DNA from: Chara braunii
Lineage: Eukaryota > Streptophyta > Charophyceae > Charales > Characeae
Direction: 5' to 3'
DNA: 44,398 nt
Assembly: GCA_003427395.1 (NCBI GenBank)
Contig: BFEA01000035.1
Location: 460,366 to 504,763 of the forward strand
Below the pieces are notes generated by a model. That model was not told the DNA's origin. It made no database searches and saw nothing but the letters and a program-made list of their open reading frames with translations. Positions within the stretch are counted from its first letter, which is position 1. Each line of letters begins with the position of its first letter. The position numbers and the translations under genes were made by a program. Of this stretch, positions 30,654-40,620 are shown piece by piece.

Positions 30654-31735
30654 CTATACCCACTATGCCTAAACCCCGCCTCAACCCTGCCTCAACCCTG
30701 CCTCCCTGCACTACACACATCCCCTGTACCCAGCAAAACCCTTGACCATTGACCTTCCTCTGTCTGATCCGCTCTTGCCTCCATCTCGCCCCGTTCTCCC
30801 ATCTGTCCTCTGCCACATCTTTGTCCCTCTTGTCCAAGTCCTACATGTGGCCCCTGCTCGTCGCCGGCGATAACGGATCTAATGGCAAGCGCACAAGGAT
30901 GATGGCATGCTGCAGCTCAGTACGAGGAGATAAGACAGCTGGTTGGCCACCATGCTGTTCCCTTTGGCCGGCACCTTGGACTCGCAGACTTCTGGAGCAG
31001 CACCTCTGCCATGGACATCAAGATCAGTCTGCGACCTGCTATCTGGATCAGACCTCATCATCACGTTGTGTACCAGACGCAACCTGCTACTGGGACAATC
31101 AAGCTGAAGCCATTGCCGTCTACATCACAAAACTGCTGAAGACTGCTTCCTCACCGCCACGTCTGCAACACCCTCCTAGACCTTCCTCAAGATTATTTTT
31201 TTTTTTGCTTTTGACACTTTGTTACAGACCTGAGACATTGTTTTCCCAGACCCCTCAGACACCTCAGCACTTCAGCATTGAACAAACAATTTTTTTTTTT
31301 TTTTTTCTCAAACCTGACAACCTATAACCTTGTAGAACACCAATAGGACTGCCCTGTTTTTTCTCAAACCTGACAACCTATAAACTTGTAGAACACCAAT
31401 AGGACTGCCCTGTTACTTGTAGAACCTCAATAGGATTACCCTGTTACCTGAACATTGCTACTGTCACCCTTGTAGAACCTCAATAGGATTACCCTGTTAC
31501 TTGAGCATTTATTCCCTCATCCCTGTAGAACCTCAATAGGATTACCCTATTAACTGAGCATTGATTCCCTCACCCCTATACCTCAATAAGATTACCCTGT
31601 TTCTTGAGCATTGATTCCCTCATCCATGTAGAACCTCCACTACTCCCCCTTTCCTTTTCTGACCAGTGATCGGCCCCGTCCCATCCTTCACAGTTGTTTA
31701 TTGGGTCTTCTTTGGCAGCCGGGACGTTGCCTTCC
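30654..31735 (+). other. 3' untranslated region of chromovirus 4
   Basis: About 1.1 kb lies between the chromodomain stop and the polypurine tract. T runs sit near 31195-31206 and 31291-31307. From about 31313 a degenerate tandem repeat follows. Open frames here (such as 30749-31327) show no domain and end in poly-Phe from the T runs. Confidence 0.65.
31313..31660. repeat. Degenerate tandem repeat in the chromovirus 4 3' UTR
   Basis: The word TGTAGAAC(A/C)(C/T)CAATAGGA(T/C)T(A/G)CCCTGTTA recurs at least five times, alternating with TTGAGCATTGATTCCCTCA(T/C)CC. Unit lengths vary (about 28 to 58 bp), so the array is composite and decayed. Confidence 0.85.
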
Positions 31736-31750
31736 AGAGGGAGGGGATAG
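31736..31750 (+). promoter_or_regulatory. Polypurine tract of chromovirus 4
   Basis: The run AGAGGGAGGGGATAG directly precedes the TGTTACGGAC start of the LTR, as expected for the plus-strand primer. Confidence 0.8.
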
Positions 31751-32371
31751 TGTTACGGACTCAGCCAGGGCTCGATCCCTGGTCCGCGGGTTACCACCTG
31801 CCAGGCTGCTATTTTATTTTTGAGTCTCTGATCTCCGGTTCCTGACTGTTGGCGCCCTCTGCAGTTGGCGCCCATTCTCAAATCCCTCCTCTGGCACTTA
31901 CGGATTTCAATACTTGGCGCCATCTGGCATTCTGGCGCCCAGGCTCAGACCTTCGATTTTCAGTTCAGCCCCGAGGCTTGCACTTCTGCCCTTAGGACTG
32001 CCCCGAGGCAAATTGCACTTCTGGCCTCAGGACAACTTGAGTACCAGACTCGAGCTGAGTTCGGGCATTCAGTTTTCGGCCTCAGTGCTTGTGCTTCAGT
32101 GTGAATTGCTGCAACATTGTGTTCGGAATCCAAGATTGTGACTTTGCGACTTTGCCACTGTGTGTCTGCGTCCGTCGACTTTGCCACTGTGTGTCTGCAT
32201 CCATCGAGTTGTGTCGAGTCTGCATCGAGTTGAGTGAGTGTGTGTGTGTGCTCTCCCTCTCCCTCTCTCTCCCAGCCTCTCTGCTCTGCCTCAGCCCCAT
32301 CACAGATACTGTTCGTGTTAGGTCTGTGTAACTGTTGATGAACCATTGTCTGTCTGAATCCTCGCACATTT
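31751..32371 (+). mobile_element. 3' LTR of chromovirus 4 (right end unclear)
   Basis: It begins TGTTACGGACTC after the polypurine tract. It contains an inverted CAGGGCTCGATCCCTG hairpin (near 31766-31781), four TGGCGCC motifs (31850-31940), a 29-bp duplication (32148-32176 and 32177-32205) and TG/CT-rich runs. The 5' LTR is absent from the window, so its length cannot be fixed. LINE-derived sequence begins around 32372. Confidence 0.6.
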
Positions 32372-32614
32372 TTGGATGGACCAATTTTCTTTGACCGCTA
32401 TGGACAGCCTCTCGGTCGCTAGGCCTGTTTCGACTGGTGAGTTGAAATTAAGCAGCAGTTGAATGGGCTTGTGGTCCACTCCTTTGAAGGCGGACGAAGG
32501 ACGTATTGCAGCTTCCTTGATTGTACCTTGTAGGCTCTCAGAGATCAGGAAGTAATCAATCCTGGACAAGAGGTCCAATTGACATGGATACCCCTGAAGA
32601 ATTACAGTTCTCAA
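32372..32614 (-). pseudogene. LINE ORF2 endonuclease fragment
   Basis: The minus strand encodes L-L-S-R-I-D-Y-F-L-I-S-E-S-L and, later, F-K-G-V-D-H-K-P-I-Q-L. S-R-I-D-Y and D-H-K-P are the closing motifs of apurinic/endonuclease-exonuclease-phosphatase domains in plant LINEs, where the Asp-His pair is catalytic. RT would lie further left on this strand but is absent. The fragment abuts the chromovirus LTR and is a truncated relic. Confidence 0.72.
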
Positions 32615-34085
32615 AAGATACGCTCACTGCAACCATACCCTCAAAATGCTCTAAACAGAAATTCTTGCAGAAGCCAAGCATACACGAAGGCGGCGTACAA
32701 TATATTCCTGCAGATGAGGTTTCTGCAGACACTATCTGATATTTCGAAGGATGTAGTCACACACAAGCGCAAGCACGCACACACACACACACACACACCA
32801 TCATTAAGAGGACAGACAAAAATGCGAACCGAGGATCTAAAGAAAAATGAACAGGAGTATACCTCCCCTTTTACTCTCCCTCCTTTCATAACGTGGAAGT
32901 GGGCCTTTAAGACACACGCGGATGTGGGCAGCTGGTACTAAACCACAATCAACGTGGCCAGCCTTGTACGTGAGAGGCACAGAAGGGGAGCTGCAAGAAC
33001 AAATAAAATGGGTACTCCAACGAAAGCCAAAGTAAAGATACTTAAGAAAGCGATGTGACGGGTCTATTGTACCCCATGTTGCTTGCTATAGAGGCAAAAC
33101 TGTTTCATTGTTGGATTGGCTCATCTCAAGTGTACTTCATTGTCTGCAATGAGGTAAAGCTTGCTATAGAGGTAAAACTGTTTCATTGTTGGATTGGCTC
33201 ATCTCAAGTGTACTTCATTGTCTGCAATAGAGGTAAAGCTGGTTTGGTTTTGGATCTACTCATTTGGGTGGAACAGGGATTGTTGTGGTGAAAATTAAAC
33301 ACACACGCAGGCATGCATGACCATAGGTATATGAATGAATGGTGAAGAAGGTTCTACAACACATGCACACGCACACAGAGGGTGGTCTGTTCTGTGAATG
33401 GTGACATGATGTTTATCCTGTCCTAGAACTACGAGGCTGGAACCCTTGCGAGAAGACTCAAGGTACCTCGTGCTGCTCATGACATTCCCACGGGTTTCTT
33501 ATCAACATAAATACAGAGAAGACGTTGTGTTGCTTTGTGCCTTCCTAGCCACGTTCGGTCTGGAATCCCACCTACACCTCGCGCTCGCAAACTTCCCGTT
33601 CAACTGTGTCTCGGGGACACAGTCAGAGATCTTCCAAGGACTGGTTACGAGCACACGGTTTTGCAGCTTAGGTCAGCACGCTTCAAGCAAGCGCCTAGTG
33701 CAAAACGAAGGTTCCAGAGCATGGCTGTATGCCACAGGTAGGTATTTGTGAAGAGGCTGAGAGAGGATCATGTCCGGTGGGTGGAACTGCCTTGGTCTGT
33801 GACCTTCACACGACATGGTAAAGTAAGGTAGGCCAGAATGCTTTCTGCAGTGGTGCTTCCCGTCACGCATGGCTGCTGCATGCTTTCGAGGGGGCTTGGG
33901 GGTCTGCTAATTCCTCCTTTTATTGTGCAAGTGCACAAGCAGATAAAAGTGCCGGCACTTGCTGCCCAACCACAGAGACTTGCACTTTCCTTTATCTCTT
34001 ACGATTCTGAATTTTTTTGACACACACACACACACACACACACACGCACGCACAGAGGGAGGGAGAATGAAGCCTCAGTGGAAAG
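32615..34085. other. Downstream flank of the VPS13-like exons; no exon confidently found
   Basis: Holds CA microsatellites (32775-32798 and 34020-34052) and a 78-bp tandem duplication. Small open frames on both strands around 33446-33870 have no recognisable domain. Further exons of the minus-strand gene would be expected here, starting in phase 0, but none could be supported. Confidence 0.5.
33081..33237. repeat. 78-bp tandem duplication
   Basis: Units 33081-33158 and 33159-33237 both read GCTTGCTATAGAGG(C/T)AAAACTGTTTCATTG and onward, with only single-base changes, so the duplication is recent. Confidence 0.95.
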
Positions 34086-34101
34086 GTTAAGTACGGCATA
34101 C

Positions 34102-35865
34102 CTCTGACTTCATCCGAACTTTTGTCAAATTCTCGGCAACAAGGAGGGTTATGTCAATCTCATCTGACCCCTTCATGACCTGTTCTGCCACTGCTCTCAA
34201 GTCAGCTACCCCATCATAGTCACCTCTCCTCAACACTAAGCTTCCAATTTGCAGGCTAGCAACTGCCCACTGCTTTCCCCACATAATCCCACTGGTCGAC
34301 ATCTCGTTCAATAGTCCCATCTCTGTCATCAGCTCCCCGTCCGAGCTTTCAGCCTCTGCCGTCATGAAGCTCATTTCTCCAACAGAACGTGGGGAGAGAG
34401 CATCCTCCCAGGTGTCTCCTTTGTTTTTCTCACCACTGCTGCCATCCACATACAATCCTTTTAACCTGGACAGACTTCTTCTACCACTATTTTGTGAATG
34501 AGTGCTCTTGCTCCCAGTGTGCTTCCTTTGGTCTACCGGGGCTGCCTTTGGGGTTGCAGGAAAGTCAGTTGGTCTTCGCAGGTCAATCCCACCACCACTC
34601 TCTCCCACATTGTGCTCCAGATTCTCTTTCTCCAAGTCCCTCATGGACCCAAGAGACCTCGACCTCGATAACATACCCAACTTCTGTCCCGACCTGGCTT
34701 CACTGGGAGCCTCCCCATCACTTCCTCCAGCCCTGGATCCGCCCTGCCCTTTGCTGACATCCTGTATCTGCCCTTCAGCTGAGAGCCGCGTACCCAGCTC
34801 CCCTGTTTCTGAGAAGGTTGACGAACGGCCGTACCTTGAACTCCAGACACTAAACCTATCAGCAGCACTGCCGAAGTCTGTGAAGGTGCTCCCGGCATCC
34901 ACACTCTCCTGGGCTGCAAATGATTCAGGCACTGGCACTCCAAACTCTGGTCGTACGTAATCACCCTCATCTCCTGCTGGACCTGCTTGCCCATCCACTT
35001 CCCCTTGTTCATCTCTATGATCGTTGTTTACCTGCGACCCTGCTGTTGGAATGCCTTCTGCGTCTTCTTCCCCATGGACATCCTTATCTCCATCCCGTCG
35101 CTCTGTTGCCTCGGACATCATGCGACGCTTTACAATGTTCTCAATATCCCCCACTTGTCCACAACCTTGGGGTCCACAAAGATTCAAACAACACTGGCCA
35201 ATGCTGCACTCGATTTTTGCAGTTTTCTTCGCTCTTCGTGCTGCTTCTTTGCCTTTGCCTTCTCGTTCGGAGGATTTCTGCACCTGTTGCCTGTCAAGCG
35301 CTGCCTCACCATCCTCACCTTCTACATTCATGCCCATTCTGAATCCTTCCCATCCAAGGGAGGCATGAGCTCGGTAACCATCACCCGCAAACATCTCAAT
35401 CCAGAAACTATCCACAAAAGCACCATCTCTACCGTCATCATCTCTACCTGGGGAAAGGAAACGTTGGTTCCCGCTCAGGCCACTTGTCCAGCTATCACTT
35501 TTGGACTGATGTGGAAAAGACGTCAAAAAAGGCAAAGGGGGATTGGGCTGCTGCTGATTTCCATTGCCTTCTTGTGTGTCATGCCCAAGACCAGATCCTA
35601 GTGTTGGCTGGTAATCCTCTAGAAACAATGCGCCAATGCTGGCAATATGCAGGCGGAAAAGCATTGAAAAAACATTTTCTTCATGTGAGGTCTGTGCAGG
35701 ACAAGATGAAGCGACTTCCGACGTTTGCTTTTTCCCCACTTCAGATGCCGCACCAGTCTCCACGCCATGCTCAGATATACTTGAACTGGTCACAGGAAAG
35801 AATTGCCTAGCAGCAAGACCTGTGTTCAGACCTGACCAGTATCCCTTGGCCAACATCGACAAAAC
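34102..35865 (-). CDS. VPS13-like protein, exon C
   Basis: This 1764-nt exon is open over 588 codons. In its frame a stop lies four codons upstream of 35865, and the only AG between is the proposed acceptor (GCCGGCAG, ending at 35866). It ends at GAG followed by GTATGC (donor at 34101). It encodes V-L-S-M-L-A-K-G-Y-W-S-G, a short predicted strand segment M-L-F-R-L-H-I-A-S-I-G-A-L-F-L, a long low-complexity Gly/Ser/Glu-rich loop and A-V-A-S-L-Q-I-G-S-L-V-L. The loop resembles inserted disordered regions. Family placement rests on splicing in phase to exons A and B; alone it would be unrecognisable. Confidence 0.72.
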
Positions 35866-36762
35866 CTGCCGGCATCATGATTCATGAGACAGATTTCATC
35901 AAGTACAATTAAAAGTCTGGAAATTTTTTCCTCTCTTTCTTTTTTTTTTGGGACCATTTCTTGATTTTTATGTGTGATCCTTGTTCAGGGGCCATGCTAA
36001 TCTTCTCTGTGTCATTCCAATTTTAATGGATATATCCTGAAGGACAAAACTGTGAGAAAATTGAATGTCATTTGAGAGCCAGACAGCCGTTGGTGCAAAG
36101 CGACACCATGCGCTGTTAATGAATAAAGGCATACTTATGGTACGGCTTAGCTGGATGCATCCAACTGCAATTTAGCCAGATGCAGTTCGAGGAACTGGTG
36201 TGCCTATGCCCTAAAGCACTGGTACCATGGATGCAGGCGCAGAATTGGAACAGGATGACCCCCAGAAATCAGAATCTCATTAGCAACAGGGCAGGACCGA
36301 AAGCAAATTACTTTCATTCAAGGTCGCATCAACCCCAACCGCCAACGGTCTTGAGCCGAGTGGTCGGCTTGGTGGGTGAGAACGATTTGGGCGCAACTGC
36401 GTCCCAAACACCTGGAAACAACAGGTTGAAAAAGGTTTCTCAGTGTTTGAGGAGTTGGAGGTTTCCTTGGGGGCATGCGTTTGGAATTTCTGGGGGGTTG
36501 TGCACGTCACGAGTGCGGGCGACGACATTGCAGAAATTGCTGCAACTCTATTTTCGTTTATATGTTTCTATCTATTCAAGAGACTCCAAGTGGTATTTCT
36601 TCTTCCAGTGAACCTTCTGCTCCAACTTCATTGGTGGGGAGTTCAACAGCAGCACAGAAGCTCCGTGTCTCATTGAGCAAATCATCAGATTCAGTCCAGA
36701 AAGTCACCTAATGAGTTGCAAACACCGCAAAGAAACAAAAGCGAAGGGGATAGGGTACAAAC
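35866..36762 (-). other. Intron between exons B and C
   Basis: A GT-AG intron of 897 nt. It contains a U6 snRNA-like pseudogene (35949-36045) in the same orientation as the gene. The acceptor has a weak polypyrimidine tract. Other open frames here show no domain. Confidence 0.65.
35949..36045 (-). pseudogene. U6 snRNA retropseudogene with A-rich tail
   Basis: Read on the minus strand it starts GTCCTTCAGGATATATCC, keeps AAAATTGGAA, the ACAGAGAAGATTAGCATGG core and CCCCTG, and ends AGAAATGGTCCC followed by an A-rich tail (down to about 35940). Real U6 genes end in a T run and have a TATA box near -25; neither is seen. About a dozen differences from the eukaryotic U6 consensus are visible. An A tail replacing the T run indicates retroposition of a U6 transcript. 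Confidence 0.85.
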
Positions 36763-36877
36763 CTCCAAAGCAGAGTTAATTTTCTCCAACGGCACATGCA
36801 GGATAACCGGTGATACTCTGGCAGTCAATGTACTACTGACTGCTTCAACTGCCTCAAGAATGGATGTGACCCGCTCC
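36763..36877 (-). CDS. VPS13-like protein, exon B
   Basis: A 115-nt exon with acceptor TTTTGCAG just upstream (ending 36878) and donor GTTTGTAC at 36762. Its first base completes the Arg codon left open by exon A, and it ends on a codon boundary, matching exon C. It encodes E-R-V-T-S-I-L-E-A-V-E-A-V and V-S-P-V-I-L-H-V-P-L-E-K-I, similar to the short strand-plus-helix units that follow such stretches in VPS13 proteins. The phase agreement across three exons is the main support. Confidence 0.75.
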
Positions 36878-37169
36878 CTGCAAAACATGTAACAAGAAAC
36901 CAGATCAACAATCGGCATGAATCCGCCCTTCACGTGGAAAAAAGAAATGTCAGGCTCTTTGCAAGAAAAACAGAAAGAACCTCCAGGCCTGCTCCGGTCA
37001 TGGGAGCATCACCATATCTCACAAGCTGCCAATAGGGACAAAATATATACTCACAACACTCAGTGAGTGTCACTTGGCCAGGGGAAATATCTCCTTGCAA
37101 GCCAGCTTGCTTTTCTTTTTTTTGGTGTTTCAGGAGGGTAGCTCCTTATAACATTATTTCTTCATCTAC

Positions 37170-37290
37170 CCTCCTCACCTGAATAGAACACCCAGTCATT
37201 ATCGCTGTGCTCTGTGACCTGGGCGCAAACAAAATTTCTGAAAATAGACTGAAAGTTGCCCCAAATACAGCTATAATGACGGTTGTTGTA
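37170..37290 (-). repeat. Dispersed repeat, copy 1
   Basis: Its core (37251-37280) is the exact reverse complement of 39353-39382. Beyond the core the similarity continues (GTCTA, then ACAG(C/T)GATAATG and a GG-G-TC-A-TC-GGTGA pattern) with a gap of about 30 bp. Confidence 0.75.
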
Positions 37291-37307
37291 TTCGGGTGAA
37301 GACTGGA

Positions 37308-37318
37308 GGATTTGAACT
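37308..37318 (-). other. B-box-like tRNA T-arm sequence
   Basis: The minus strand reads AGTTCAAATCC, close to the polymerase III B-box GGTTCGANTCC, followed by a TCCAG that would start an acceptor arm. It sits next to dispersed repeat copy 1 and may be part of a SINE. Confidence 0.4.
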
Positions 37319-37791
37319 CTTGACCTGTTTGATCAACCTTGTTAGGTTTGTAGTATTGTGCACCATACGGCAGCAGGCAGGTACAAGCTGCCAGGAGGGA
37401 CAAAAACACCACTGTTGGGAATTTTTAAATTTATCCTTTTACGAGCCACCGGTAGGTATGAAACACAAATTGAGATTCTCACGGCGCTCACGCACACTGC
37501 CTCTCTCACGTGAGGGTTGAGGCGGTATTTCCTGTGAAACCCCACCTTGCTTGCCTGGTAACAGAATCTTATCCTTCATCGAAGAGAAGTTGGAAGTAGG
37601 AACCCTTTCCGTTTGGTCACAACATACTACATTTCATCCCATCGACCTATCAGTAACTATTTTCTTCCCTTTTGAAACCTATGTCGGCAAACGCCTCATG
37701 GTAAACTCCCAGCTAACTGCAACTTGTAATGACATCTCAGTAGCTGAATGTAACACAAATGCAACGATTGATCAAATCCGGTCGGTACAAC

Positions 37792-37861
37792 TCCTCCACA
37801 AAGAAGTCAAAATCGGCGCACTTAACAGCCATTTGCTCTAACCACTGAGCTACTAGAGACC
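37792..37861 (-). pseudogene. tRNA-Asn-like relic (anticodon GTT)
   Basis: The minus strand reads GGTCTCTAG, then a perfect A-box TAGCTCAGTGG (37842-37852), TTAGAGC, and an anticodon-like CTGTTAA loop (GTT at 37826-37824). The T arm and acceptor 3' side are degenerate and do not pair with the 5' end. It could be a decayed tRNA-Asn gene or the head of a tRNA-derived SINE. Confidence 0.6.
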
Positions 37862-38609
37862 TTTCTATTGTCGTATTTTTTTGATAGTCTTTTGAAAATC
37901 TATCATATTTTGTTGAAAAACATCTTGTCTTTTTACTTGAGTAGTCTTATGCATGGTAAATACTATAGCTCCAGGCGAAATAAAAGTAACGACCAGGCGC
38001 GAAGCGAACATAACTGTCTTTTTGACAAACAAAGCCTATTAAAGTTGAAGCCGGATCAAATTTCAATCGATATTTTGCATAGAAAAAATATTGCATAAAA
38101 AATTAATCTATTGCGTGCTTTATCAACTTGCTCGATTGATCAAAACTTCTGTTTTTTGGGTTGGTTTTGGATTTTTGTAAAGTTCTACTGAGAAAAAACA
38201 GATGAATAAGAGTTCTTTTAGGAAAATGGTGTATAACACATCTACCAGGACGAAAACCAAAGGTAGTGGCTACCTCCTTTTGAACCACTACTACATCCAA
38301 ACTGAAGTACCTCATCCAAACTGCAAAGAACCGAGTTCAAGATCCACATAGAACCAGTCTAGGATCATAACTTCTGGTCTAGTCAATTTTTGGGGGTCAA
38401 AAGTCGCCAGAGAGTCCTTTGGTCAGTCGGCCCAGGATCAACAGTCAAAACAAGGCACCCTGTGAATCTGGAGTCAATATCAGACCTTAGGAAACTCAAC
38501 AGTCAGGCTCAACTCGGGCACAGTAGTCAAAGTCAAAGATTTTCCAGGAGTCGACCACCACCACAGATCTCACACACATCAAAAGCCACACAGTGCAAGC
38601 TCCAGATAT

Positions 38610-38850
38610 TTTGAAGGCCCACTAGGGTGCTAGCGCTGGAGAGAGGCAGACAGAGAGCGAAGTCAGAGTGAGCGTGAGGTAGCCATACCTGGAGTAGTGG
38701 GCGACCTACACCATAGCTTACAGTTAGAGAGAGAACAGAGAAGACGACTCTACATAGAACATATAAGACGACTCTACGTGGAAACAAGACGTGGCAGACA
38801 CTTCTAGTCTGATCTACGACCATGAGCACCTATACCAACGTGCGAAATAT
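38610..38850. other. Intronic sequence with short duplicated words
   Basis: AAGACGACTCTAC(A/G)T(A/G)GAA occurs twice (near 38742 and 38764), amid AGAGAG-rich DNA. No gene or known repeat was recognised. Confidence 0.35.
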
Positions 38851-39344
38851 AAATATAACAGTCGAGGCCACTTCATGGCAGTGCCGCGGAGAAAAAGGTG
38901 AAGATCCCATGGACCCAAATTTTCCATGTCTTAGCTATGTGCGATACGCATATGACTTTTACCCTGCTTTTCTGATCAAGTCTGCTGGAAGAAAGTGTTC
39001 ATCTTGTAAGTGATCAAATATTCCTCCGTCTTCACTTCTTCGAGGTCAAACCAGCACCAAATCTCATTGAAAAAGAGCCACCGAATGCAGAATCACACCT
39101 TTCTCCAGTCATGTACTGGTGCATCAGCTAAACGTAGGGTACTGCTCACTACGTTGCAGATCGATCTTTATGGCTTCGCTGCCTTCCACTCCTTGGACTA
39201 CTCCATGTAAACAGTCTGACAGCCCCACAGTCAAGAAAACAGCCCTCCGGCCAACTGAGACAGACTGCTTCACCGGACTTCCACCGACTCATCAAGAGAT
39301 TGACACCTTAACAGTCCTAATCCCTACCGTATTCACCCCAATCA

Positions 39345-39432
39345 AACGCGCAGTCATTATAGCTGTATTTGGGGCAACTTTCCGTCTAGGTACAGTGATA
39401 ATGCCAGGCGCTCCACTCGGGTGAAGACGGTA
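39345..39432 (+). repeat. Dispersed repeat, copy 2
   Basis: The plus-strand copy contains GTCATTATAGCTGTATTTGG and the rest of a 30-bp core identical to the complement of 37251-37280, followed by a shared GATAATG and GGTGAAGAC region. Confidence 0.75.
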
Positions 39433-39534
39433 GCCATACGGATTTTCAAACCATGCCTGCAATCAAGACAATATCCTCTCTTTGCTTCCTTTCCTGCTTT
39501 TCAATCACGAAAACAGAACCACCTTCAACCAAGC

Positions 39535-39587
39535 GACATCCGTTAAAATTGGAACGGTACAGAGAAGATTAGCATGCCCCCTGCGCA
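39535..39587 (+). pseudogene. Truncated U6 snRNA fragment, chimeric 3' end
   Basis: GACATCCGTTAAAATTGGAA, then the ACAGAGAAGATTAGCATG core and CCCCCTGCGCAA match U6 positions from just after the 5' stem to the central region with few changes. The first ten or so bases of U6 and everything after GCGCAA are missing. Unrelated sequence (TAAAAACAATTCGGG) follows. It is closer to the U6 consensus than the copy at 35949. Confidence 0.85.
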
Positions 39588-39939
39588 ATAAAAACAATTC
39601 GGGACCTCAAACCATCTGCAGCGTACACAGGTATTCTGTAGCACAAAGAGTAGCGCATTGATGTTGAAGAATCTGAGAGAGAGAGGGTGTTTGGGCCCGA
39701 ATCAGCTGTCTATTTGCCCCAATGAGGACCTCAAACCACCATATTGAGAGCATCACAGCTTCAACATGATCATCAAAAGCCTTTGTCATGTTATTCAGAG
39801 TACGGTCATGAGGCGTACATGGAGGGAGTGTACATTATGTTCAAGGTCGAGTGCCACTTCATCAGCACTTCAAACAATTCAGGACCATCGGAAACAAACC
39901 TACTAATAAAGGTCATTGTATATCTCATGAAGAGTAGAG

Positions 39940-40360
39940 ACCATTCCTTGCAAAGCCACACTAATATACGAAGAATTCATCGTTGTACTAACCAATAGGT
40001 TGTGAGGCGACCATTCATGAATAGCACACTTTTGGATGAGCGGGAGAGCACGTGGGGAAGCAGAGCCCAGAAATTACTCTGCTCGACTCCAAGAATGCTG
40101 TGAGGAGGAGAAAAGTCATGAGCTTCGGGGACATAGTAGAGGTAAGGTAACGACTCCCTGCAAAGCTGCACAGATATACGAAGAAGTGATCACTGTGCTA
40201 GCCAATACGTTGTGAGGTGACCATTCATGAATGGCACACTTTAGGATGAGTGAGGGAGCATGTGGGGGAGCAGAGAGATTACTCTTCTCTCACCCAAGAG
40301 TGCTGTAAAGAGGAGAAAATTTATAAGCTTCAAGAACATAGCAGAGGTAAAGACAATATA
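39940..40360. repeat. Diverged 210-bp tandem duplication in the intron
   Basis: CC(T/C)TGCAAAGC(C/T) (39944; 40155), then ATACGAAGAA, then CCAATA(G/C)GTTGTGAGG(C/T)GACCATTCATGAAT (39992; 40202), then GAGCA(C/T)GTGGGG recur with a 210-bp offset. Many substitutions separate the copies. Confidence 0.85.
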
Positions 40361-40527
40361 TCAGTATGGGCGGAGCCATTGGGAAGATCGCACTTCCGAG
40401 GCTGGCTCGGGCGATTCCATGTTGCATGCCAACAAAGAACACCAGCAACCAATTGAGGAGGGCAGGTATATCCCTGGGACTGTGCAGATAGTCAAAGAGA
40501 TGAAACAAGTACCAATTGGTTGCATAA

Positions 40528-40611
40528 ACGAAGGATTATACATAAACAAACAGAGACGAAGGATTATACATAAACGAACAGAGACGAAGGGTTATACATA
40601 AACGAACAGAG
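40528..40611. repeat. Three 28-bp units next to the exon A splice donor
   Basis: Units begin at 40528, 40556 and 40584 with ACGAAGG(A/G)TTATACATAAAC(A/G)AACAGAG. The array ends nine bases from the 5' splice site (40620) inside the intron. Confidence 0.92.
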
Positions 40612-40620
40612 AACACTGAC

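Larger units (their letters stand above)
24916..31750 (+). mobile_element. Ty3/gypsy chromovirus 4, internal region (decayed)
   Basis: A proline-rich Gag, protease, RT, RNase H, integrase and a clear chromodomain are followed by a repeat-bearing 3' untranslated region and a polypurine tract. Codon use is strongly C-ending, unlike elements 1-3. No 5' LTR or leader precedes Gag: the element starts abruptly inside element 3 RT. Several indels, an 18-C run, stops and a 200-bp foreign insert make it non-functional. Confidence 0.9.
36878..40620 (-). other. 3.7-kb intron between exons A and B
   Basis: A GT-AG intron (donor GTCAGTG, acceptor TTTTGCAG). It carries a 28-bp triple repeat just inside the donor, a diverged 210-bp tandem duplication, a U6 fragment, inverted copies of a repeat with a 30-bp identical core, and tRNA-like relics. 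Additional exons of phase-neutral length cannot be excluded but none was evident. Confidence 0.6.

Noticed and set aside
30749-31327. 192-codon open frame after the chromodomain
   Set aside because: It lies in the element's 3' UTR, ends in poly-Phe from T runs and has no domain.
33446-33870. Possible further exon of the VPS13-like gene or a plus-strand gene
   Set aside because: Open frames on both strands are short, show no homology I recognise, and no acceptor with the required phase 0 and a convincing continuation could be shown.
34389-35887. Plus-strand open frames opposite exon C
   Set aside because: They are shadows of the 588-codon minus-strand exon, low in complexity and mutually overlapping.
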